This document shows, piece by piece, positions 16,351-22,410 of a stretch of DNA of 27,365 nucleotides. The notes beneath the pieces are model-generated. The model saw only the letters and a program-made list of their open reading frames with translations, made no database searches and was not told where the DNA came from. The position numbers and the translations under genes are program-made. This DNA is from Coprococcus sp. (GTDB lineage Bacteria; Bacillota; Clostridia; Lachnospirales; Lachnospiraceae), in the NCBI GenBank assembly GCA_016297325.1, contig JAEDGW010000022.1, forward strand, positions 1 through 27,365, written 5' to 3'. The first letter of the stretch is position 1, and every line of letters starts with the position of its first letter.

Positions 16351-17070
16351 CTACTCAGTATCCCCCAGTATATAACCGGTCCCCCAGACCGTGCGGATAA
16401 AATGTGGGTGTGACGGGTCAGCCTCAAGTTTCTCCCTGATCCACCTCACATGAACTGCAACTGTGGACGGTTCCGCATCACTGTAAAGTCCCCACACAGC
16501 ACTCATGATCTGTTCCTTTGACAGTACCCTGCCTTTGTTCTCTGCCATATATACGAGCAGATCAAACTCTTTCGGCTTCATATCTATGTTCGTCTTATTT
16601 CTGCGAACGGTCCTCGCACGTCTGTTTATCTCTATCTCACCTTCTCCGGCACTCAATATTAATATCTCAGACCGCTCACCGTCTGCTCCATATGTACGCC
16701 TAAGTATCGAACGGATACGTGACATAAGTTCCTTCAGGGAATATGGCTTTGCAATATAATCATCACCACCCATATCAAGACCGTTCACCTTATCATCCTC
16801 GCTGGTTCTGGCACTTGCAAATATGATCGGTATATGTGACGTCCGCCTGAGCTCCTGACAAAGTGAAAAACCTGTGCCATCTGGCAGATTGATGTCCAAA
16901 AGTATGAGGTCGCACCTGTTATTCGTCAACACATCATACGCTTCATCTATGCTTGCTGCATACAATGAAGCATACCCATTGTCCTCCAGCATATCCCTTA
17001 TCAACATAGACAGATCCTCGTCATCATCCACTATGAGTATGACCCTTTTATCTGTGTGTTTTTCTACCAT
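16351..17070 (-). CDS. OmpR-family response regulator
   Basis: A 239-residue two-domain regulator, partner of the downstream kinase. The receiver domain has acidic D15-D16, phospho-acceptor D59 in LILLDINLPDGTG, S86 in FASA and K108 in YIAKPY. The C-terminal winged helix is of OmpR type (KEFDLLVYMAENKGRVLS, AVHVRWIREKLEADP, IRTVWGTGYIL). The frame opens five codons earlier at an ATG that overlaps the ribosome site GGGAGG. The ATG at 17070 has proper spacing (7 bases), so I use it. It begins 54 bases after the GNAT stop with no clear terminator between them. Confidence 0.95.
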   Translation of the reverse strand: MVEKHTDKRVILIVDDDEDLSMLIRDMLEDNGYASLYAASIDEAYDVLTNNRCDLILLDINLPDGTGFSLCQELRRTSHIPIIFASARTSEDDKVNGLDMGGDDYIAKPYSLKELMSRIRSILRRTYGADGERSEILILSAGEGEIEINRRARTVRRNKTNIDMKPKEFDLLVYMAENKGRVLSKEQIMSAVWGLYSDAEPSTVAVHVRWIREKLEADPSHPHFIRTVWGTGYILGDTE

Positions 17071-17124
17071 CTTATGTCCTCCCATGATTAATAAGAAAAC
17101 TGTTCCATCAAAAATAAAACAATC

Positions 17125-17604
17125 TTAAAATTCCTTCTCCATACATATAAAGTGCTTGTCAAAAAGATCACACTCTCCAACTGTCTGAAATCCTATCTTT
17201 GCATATGTTCCAAGCGCAACAACATGGCCTTCTCTCACAAGTATGTGAACGCCCTTCATTCCTCTGCTTCTCAGCACATCACTGGCATAATTCATCATAG
17301 TTTTTGCAATGCCACGTCCCTGCATATCCTTTCTGACACACAGCCTCGATAATTCTCCAGACGGGGCAAGATCATCTCTCCAACAGGTAAGCGCCTCCAC
17401 AGCATCGTCATGGTCTATAGATATTGTAGCCACAATCTCACCATCATCATTCTTCATGACAAACAGATCCTCGTTCTTCAGATCAAATGCTATGGTATTC
17501 TCATCAGGATAGTTCTCACTCCACTCACACGGTCCGCCTATCATGGCGTGATAAAGTGCAAGTAATTCCTCTTTGTCCTCTTTTGTTGCGTTTATTATTC
17601 TCAT
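17125..17604 (-). CDS. GNAT-family N-acetyltransferase
   Basis: A 159-residue acetyltransferase. The acetyl-CoA loop is visible as RKDMQGRGIAKTMMNYA (Q/R-x-x-G-x-G/A type), preceded by the β4 strand ELSRLCV and followed by GVHILVREGHVVALGTYAKIGF, motif B of GNAT enzymes. The C-terminus YxKIGFQTVGECDLFDKHFICMEKEF is complete. The ATG follows AGAGGA at ~8 bases. It acetylates an amine on an unknown small molecule or protein. It lies between the KilA-N remnant and the response regulator, all on one strand; a functional link to either is not evident. Confidence 0.9.
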   Translation of the reverse strand: MRIINATKEDKEELLALYHAMIGGPCEWSENYPDENTIAFDLKNEDLFVMKNDDGEIVATISIDHDDAVEALTCWRDDLAPSGELSRLCVRKDMQGRGIAKTMMNYASDVLRSRGMKGVHILVREGHVVALGTYAKIGFQTVGECDLFDKHFICMEKEF

Positions 17605-17647
17605 TTGTCAAATCCTCTTCGCATTCTATCAATCTTATGATTCTCTA

Positions 17648-18209
17648 TTATTTCTTGTCTATTGCTGGAAGTTCATCAAGCTCCAAGGAGTTCAATGTCC
17701 GCATCTGTGTGGATTCGGTAGTTCAGCTTCGATATCTCCCTGTTCAAGTTCCATGATAAGGAAAGTCTGCTGTTCTCGTCAGTCTTAAGTCTTCTGTAAT
17801 CTTTCATTATATACAATTGAAACTCCGGAGAAATCCAGGTAGCAAACGCCATAGCAATATCACTGTGCGCATATGTTCCGCCATACCTGCCAGCTTTGGA
17901 TACTATGCCTATTGCGTTTGTCGCTTCGATCCATTTTTTCGGCGACATCGTAAATGCATTAGCTCCCGCTTTACTTCTAAACCCCTCGAATTCGAGGGGT
18001 TTAAAATCATCATTGTGAAGCTTTTCCCACAAGCCTAGAAATTCTATCACATCTCGATTCCTCATCCAATTCTGAATTACAGCAGCCGGATCATCGCTCT
18101 TATATCTTGCAATATCCGTAAGTGATAAATATTCATTTTCAAAATCCTGAGTGTAGATACCTATATCCACACCATTTGCATGTATTGTTTCCTTTATCGT
18201 TTTCGCCAT
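17648..18209 (-). pseudogene. KilA-N domain protein with internal deletion
   Basis: The frame encodes 177 residues: KilA-N domain with NEYLSLTDIARYKSDDP, IEFLGLWEKLHN, TMSPKKWIEATNAIGI and ISPEFQLYIMKDYRRLK. Family members I know continue past NYRIHTDA for about 90-100 more residues. Here the frame stops at 17676 after RIHTDADIELLGA. In the next frame the family-type C-terminus SLELDELPAIDKK is present and ends at 17648, so the middle was deleted out of frame while both ends remain. KilA-N proteins are phage/plasmid-type DNA-binding proteins, often antirepressors or anti-phage related. The ATG has AAGGGGG at 5 bases, and the start is 29 bases after recQ. A truncated KilA-N DNA-binding protein could still be made. 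Confidence 0.75.
17978..18003. repeat. 26-base perfect palindrome inside the KilA-N gene
   Basis: The half-site TAAACCCCTCGAA (17978-17990) is followed directly by its exact reverse complement (17991-18003), with the centre in an EcoRI site. It encodes the stretch around FKPLEFEGF (~69-77). In RNA it gives a stem of up to 13 bp (11 with a minimal 4-base loop). Confidence 0.95.
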
Positions 18210-18238
18210 ACTTACCCCCTTATAACCCCCAGCACTTT

Positions 18239-20248
18239 CTATTCATATCCCGACATGTCCAAATTTCTAAAATGCTCCTTAAGCAGATCGATCATCACCC
18301 TCTGGCTCTCTCTGGTATGAGTAAGCGCATAAAACTTTCTGCCATACTTCGCTCGTCTCTCCTCTTCCTGGATTCCGGCTTCAAGACCTTTCTGGGTGAC
18401 ACGCTTTGTCTTTGTTTCATCATCCAAAGTAAATTCTTCAATATAACCATTCTGCATCAATATATCATTGATAAATGCCGCAGTTATCTTCTTCATTCCA
18501 CTTTCATGATTCAGCGCATTTATGCTATTCGCCAGATCTGACACCTTACATATGTCCGTAAGTTCCACTTCATCCAGCCTGTCCGGTTCTATATAGAAAT
18601 CCTTCTTTCTGACTGGGGATGACTTCTTAATAGTGGTCACAGATTCTGCGCCATCCGGTGTAGAAACATCCGATTGCAGATCAGTCACCAGCATCCCGCC
18701 ATCTATATGCTGCCTGCAGAATCCATCTATGATCTCTGCAAATGTGGATCCATAGCTTTGAATCTTCTGTGCGCCCATTCCGTACACAGCCTCCATATCT
18801 GCGCTGCTTCTCGGAAGCTTTGCGCACATATCTTTAAGAGTCTTATCAGAACAAATGATAAACGGCGGAACGCTCTGCTTTCTCGCAAGCTCCATTCGCT
18901 CAGTGCGGAGCAGTTCGAACAGCGCCTTCCCGTTCCCCGTCAGATCTCCTGTCACCGCCAGCTTCTTCGCAGATCGCTTATCTGTGATATAGGTCTCCTC
19001 CATCTCTTCCTCTATCACAACACAATTACTGCATTTGTCACAGGTGCAGGGACTTTCGTCTCCAAAATATCTCAATATATATTCTCTAAGGCACTGATCC
19101 GTCTCACAGTACCGTATCATCTGATTCAGTTTCCGCTGATCATTCGCACGCAGCTCACTATCATCTACAGCCACATTCGCCGCACTGACCTTGTGATCCA
19201 GCAGCCTCTTGTTGATCATAATATCCTGCTTGGAAAAGAACAGCACACATTCCGCTTCCTCACCATCACGGCCGGCTCTTCCCGCCTCCTGATAATAATA
19301 CTCAAGACTCTGAGGCATATTGTAATGAAGTACATACCTGACGTTCGACTTGTCGATTCCCATACCAAATGCATTTGTGGCAACCATAACTTTGATCCTG
19401 TCATATGTGAAATCTTCCTGATTCCGCTTTCGTTCTTCAAGAGACAGACCTGCATGATACCGGCCTGCCGGCACTCCATTTGCAAGTAAAAGTTCATGCA
19501 CCTTCTCCACATTCTTCTTGGTTGCACAGTATATGATCCCGCTCTCGTCCTCATGCCGCTTGACGTAATTCAGGATACTGTTGTCGGTCTCCCGCCCGCC
19601 TTTTCTGTTCACTACCTTGAAAAACAGATTAGGCCTGTCAAATCCTGTTACAACCGTCACAGGAGACTCAAGCTCCAGATTCCTGATGATATCCTGCCTT
19701 ACCATGTCAGTAGCCGTGGCGGTAAACGCACTCACCACAGGTCTTGACGGAAGTCTATCTATAAAACGAGCTATCTCCAGATAACTCGGTCTGAAATCCT
19801 GTCCCCACTGGGATATGCAGTGAGCTTCATCCACAGTCACCATTGCAATATCCGCATTGCACGCAAATTCAAGAAACTGCGCAGTTCCAAGCCTTTCCGG
19901 TGTCACATATATAAGCGTATATCTGCCCTGTCTGGCACATTCAAGCGCCAGCCTTATCTGATTCTCCGTCAAAGTGCTGTTGATATACGCCGCATGTACA
20001 CCAGCCTGATTGAGTGCCTTAACCTGATCCGCCATAAGTGAGATCAGCGGCGAGATAACCAGCGTCACCCCTCCCTCTTCAGCGTTCATCATCAATGCAG
20101 GAAGCTGGTAACAGAGCGATTTGCCTGCTCCGGTTGGCATGATTCCAAGCACATCCCTGCCGTCAAGTATTCCCTCTATAAGTTCCTGCTGCCCTGCCCT
20201 CAGGCTGTCATATCCGAAATAGTGTTTTAGTGTCTCCTGTAAATTCAA
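18239..20248 (-). CDS. recQ: ATP-dependent DNA helicase RecQ
   Basis: A 669-residue 3'-5' helicase. The Q-motif region FGYDSLRAGQ leads to Walker A TGAGKS (39-44), DEAH box VDEAHCISQWGQDFRPSY (140-143), motif III SAFTATAT, motif VI QEAGRAGRDGE, the zinc site with four Cys (YCETDQC … CTCDKC), and an HRDC domain (FELLRTERMELARKQ to QKIQSYGSTF). A ~130-residue tail after HRDC holds a further helical region. It starts with TTG behind AGAGG; no better ATG exists near. Known role: unwinding recombination and replication intermediates. It stands upstream of the KilA-N remnant, with its own candidate promoter. Confidence 0.95.
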   Translation of the reverse strand: MNLQETLKHYFGYDSLRAGQQELIEGILDGRDVLGIMPTGAGKSLCYQLPALMMNAEEGGVTLVISPLISLMADQVKALNQAGVHAAYINSTLTENQIRLALECARQGRYTLIYVTPERLGTAQFLEFACNADIAMVTVDEAHCISQWGQDFRPSYLEIARFIDRLPSRPVVSAFTATATDMVRQDIIRNLELESPVTVVTGFDRPNLFFKVVNRKGGRETDNSILNYVKRHEDESGIIYCATKKNVEKVHELLLANGVPAGRYHAGLSLEERKRNQEDFTYDRIKVMVATNAFGMGIDKSNVRYVLHYNMPQSLEYYYQEAGRAGRDGEEAECVLFFSKQDIMINKRLLDHKVSAANVAVDDSELRANDQRKLNQMIRYCETDQCLREYILRYFGDESPCTCDKCSNCVVIEEEMEETYITDKRSAKKLAVTGDLTGNGKALFELLRTERMELARKQSVPPFIICSDKTLKDMCAKLPRSSADMEAVYGMGAQKIQSYGSTFAEIIDGFCRQHIDGGMLVTDLQSDVSTPDGAESVTTIKKSSPVRKKDFYIEPDRLDEVELTDICKVSDLANSINALNHESGMKKITAAFINDILMQNGYIEEFTLDDETKTKRVTQKGLEAGIQEEERRAKYGRKFYALTHTRESQRVMIDLLKEHFRNLDMSGYE

Positions 20249-20344
20249 TCTTTGTCCTCTTTCTGCAAATTTGTTAGATTATTATATGTAACATTTCTTA
20301 TCTACTCTTTTTAAAATATGTTGACTTATCTGGTATACTGCCGT

Positions 20345-20372
20345 ATTCTATATACAAGAAATGGGTTTTCAA
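20345..20372 (-). promoter_or_regulatory. Candidate recQ promoter, overlapped by an opposite promoter
   Basis: Minus strand: TTGAAA (20372-20367), 16 bases, TAGAAT (20350-20345). On the plus strand TTGACT (20321-20326), 17 bases, TATTCT (20344-20349) overlaps it almost exactly at the -10 box. No plus-strand gene follows within view; that transcript would run antisense to the XRE gene. Confidence 0.4.
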
Positions 20373-20383
20373 CCGGGTAGGGT

Positions 20384-21241
20384 TTACGCCTGACAGGACT
20401 TGCTCGTTTCTTTTTTTATTTCCATAACATCATACAAATACATTTTCCCAGATGAAGCATGTCTTATCAGCAGCCTTGCGCTGAATACGTTATATCTCTC
20501 TACTTCTCCATAATCATCATATACCGGCAATGCAAATCGTGTATCGTATCTATACCATCCATTTTTCGCATTCCTGCTATGCTTATCTTTTCTGTTTTCT
20601 TCGCCAACCTTGGATGTAGCTATCTCGATCATCTCCGGTATCGCCTGTGCTGCGTTCGCTTTTGCCTTAGCCACCGCACCTTTAATATGCTTCGTGTAAT
20701 TAGAACCTGTATATTCATCAGGCAGATCCGTTCCAATATAGACTATATCATCCGATTCAGCTATAGAATAAAATTCTCCTACATATTGCCGCAAATATCT
20801 TTCAACATCCTGCCAATCTATGGAGCGCTTACCCTTGAACCGTATGTCATTTATCACAACAATATTATGTCCATCCACATCCTGAATGACCGCAACATTC
20901 CGCTTCTGAACACTGTCTTCCGCATGCCCCAGGCTATCAGCAAATTCCATATATCTGAGCACATGCTTTCTCAAACCTGTACCCGATCTGCGATAGCACT
21001 CAACAAGATATCTCTCTTCCGCATTGTAATCAGCCATGACATCTTCTTCACATCCAAGCAATTCCTCCAGCGACATATCAAGTGCTCTGCAGACAGCCAC
21101 AAGCTTGTCAGCCTGAGGATTGATCTTCTTCTTTTTCCAATCATTAATAGTGCTGGTGGAGATCCCTGTTCTCCTTGAGAGCTCAGTCTGGCTCATATGA
21201 AGTTCCGCAAGTCTGGCAAATATCTTCTCATATATCTTCAA
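20384..21241 (-). CDS. XRE-type HTH protein fused to a mobile-element-type C-terminal domain
   Basis: A 285-residue protein. Residues ~1-65 are a Cro/C1 helix-turn-helix (MSQTELSRRTGISTSTINDWKKKK read as two pieces, then LDMSLEELLG). From ~110 on a separate conserved block follows: IRFKGKRSIDWQDVERYL, YVGEFYSIAESDDIVYIGTD, LPDEYTGSNYT, NAAQAIPEMIEIAT, GWYRYDTRFALPVYDD and GKMYLYDVMEIKKETS. From memory this block occurs in polyvalent proteins of phages and conjugative elements (LPD/BECR-nuclease-like), but I cannot confirm the family name. Start is TTG with GGGGG at 8 bases. A good promoter and a CCGA/TCGG dyad lie just upstream, suggesting autoregulation. It may be a repressor, or a regulator carrying an RNase-like effector. 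Confidence 0.7.
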   Translation of the reverse strand: MKIYEKIFARLAELHMSQTELSRRTGISTSTINDWKKKKINPQADKLVAVCRALDMSLEELLGCEEDVMADYNAEERYLVECYRRSGTGLRKHVLRYMEFADSLGHAEDSVQKRNVAVIQDVDGHNIVVINDIRFKGKRSIDWQDVERYLRQYVGEFYSIAESDDIVYIGTDLPDEYTGSNYTKHIKGAVAKAKANAAQAIPEMIEIATSKVGEENRKDKHSRNAKNGWYRYDTRFALPVYDDYGEVERYNVFSARLLIRHASSGKMYLYDVMEIKKETSKSCQA

Positions 21242-21277
21242 TGTTCTTATCCCCCGTCATTTCCAAATGTGCATCTT

Positions 21278-21320
21278 CCGACTTATCGGATATTGTATCA
21301 TATATCTTCCTGCATTACAA
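21278..21320 (-). promoter_or_regulatory. Promoter and dyad operator of the XRE gene
   Basis: TTGTAA (21320-21315), 17 bases, TACAAT (21297-21292). Two bases after the -10 box lies CCGATAAGTCGG (21289-21278), a dyad with 4-bp arms around TAAG at the expected transcription start. A protein bound there would block its own transcription. Confidence 0.55.
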
Positions 21321-21331
21321 CCTGAACGCAC

Positions 21332-21364
21332 AAAAAAATACCGGTCAGAGAACCTCTCTGCCGG
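21332..21364 (-). terminator. Intrinsic terminator of the HTH paralog A gene
   Basis: On the minus strand, CCGGCAGAGA pairs with TCTCTG-A-CCGG (one bulged A, GGT loop) and is followed by TATTTTTTT. It begins four bases after the stop codon at 21369, so it clearly ends this gene. Confidence 0.85.
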
Positions 21365-21368
21365 CATC

Positions 21369-22229
21369 CTATTTATAATTTATTTCTGTTCCCCATGTGT
21401 CTGCGAATCTCACATATGGGTTAGCTGTCATATAAAGCTCTATCTTCTCTCTTTCATTGGTAGTGCACGCTTCCACTCTTCCGGGTTCTGAATCCTTCCT
21501 GCCAAAAAACTTCAGAACAGATATCTTCTTATCATGCAGATCCTGTTCTATCTCCAATCTGGAAAAGTCATTCACAAATGGTATTTTCTCCGGTACATCA
21601 GTGAGCTGCTCATCCCACATATAGATTGCTTTGCTGTAGCCCCTCTCTCTGTTCGGGACACATGCAAGCTCCGGGATCCTCCACTCACTTCCATATTTCA
21701 CTGCGCTTCGGATCTTGCCCCGCCTGATCCACTGTCTGATCGTTCCTTCCTGAACCTCATAAAGCTCTGCATACTGCTCAACGATCAGAAGTCTGGATTT
21801 CACCTCGAACATCTTGTACTCATCATTGCAGCTTTCTATTACAAATTCCGGAACATAGGACTTATCTTCTTCCAGACGCTTGTAGTCAATGTTGATATAT
21901 CCCACATCATTGCGAAGCCGTACATCTATCCCGCTTGTATTTACGCAGATGACATAATGCCAGAAACCGTCCGGTGCGTCAAACAGAGTGCGGTTCTCCA
22001 CATTCTCATATAACTCAGCAAACATTGAAGCAAGAACACTGACCTGCTTTTTGTCTGCATTTGCCGCACTGCCGCATCCCAGTTCTTCCAGCTTCAAGTA
22101 AAAATCAGAATCACCAAGCTCCACCAGGGACTCGCATATTTCCTTTATTCCGGCGATCTTCTCAAGAATATCCGCCTTTGTTGTCATAAACTGCTGTCTA
22201 TATGCATAAAGCTCAAGCGACTCCGCCAT
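21369..22229 (-). CDS. MerR/excisionase-like HTH protein, long paralog (A)
   Basis: A 286-residue protein of a family I cannot name. Residues 1-145 are an α/β-looking domain with LELYAYRQQ, LFDAPDGFWHYV and FVIESCNDEYKMFEV. Residues ~147-190 form an excisionase-like helix-turn-helix (LLIVEQYAELYEVQEGTIRQ, WIRRG, YGSEWRIPE), the EWRIP wing being typical. A ~95-residue tail follows, lacking in its paralog at 26380. By hand, 33 of 56 positions match between the two around the HTH. The ATG has AAAGGAG at 7-9 bases. It lies just downstream of the LRR gene, separated by a strong terminator. Likely a transcription regulator with a sensory N-terminal domain. Confidence 0.7.
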   Translation of the reverse strand: MAESLELYAYRQQFMTTKADILEKIAGIKEICESLVELGDSDFYLKLEELGCGSAANADKKQVSVLASMFAELYENVENRTLFDAPDGFWHYVICVNTSGIDVRLRNDVGYINIDYKRLEEDKSYVPEFVIESCNDEYKMFEVKSRLLIVEQYAELYEVQEGTIRQWIRRGKIRSAVKYGSEWRIPELACVPNRERGYSKAIYMWDEQLTDVPEKIPFVNDFSRLEIEQDLHDKKISVLKFFGRKDSEPGRVEACTTNEREKIELYMTANPYVRFADTWGTEINYK

Positions 22230-22244
22230 AATCCATCTCCTTTG

Positions 22245-22320
22245 CGCCCCTAAGCCGGGGGGCGTACTACAAAACCAATTATCTAATTAGTAAAATACCA
22301 CATATTTCTCAAGTTGCCAA
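22245..22320 (-). promoter_or_regulatory. Promoter and leader hairpin of HTH paralog A
   Basis: TTGGCA (22320-22315), 17 bases, TATTTT (22297-22292). The leader then folds CGCCCC (22264-22259)/GGGGCG (22250-22245) with an 8-base loop, ending directly before the AAAGGAG ribosome site. The hairpin may limit access to that site. Confidence 0.45.
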
Positions 22321-22343
22321 ATGGTAATCAAAGGCAAGCGGAC

Positions 22344-22381
22344 AAAAATAGGCAGCACGCTTGCGCATACTGCCTATTTTT
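22344..22381. terminator. Strong bidirectional terminator after the LRR gene
   Basis: AAAAATAGGCAG (22344-22355) and CTGCCTATTTTT (22370-22381) are perfect 12-base arms around a GC-rich loop. Both strands end in a T run. The LRR stop is 30 bases upstream on the minus strand. Confidence 0.9.
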
Positions 22382-22410
22382 ATATACTTTAATTATTATT
22401 ACTGCTATCC

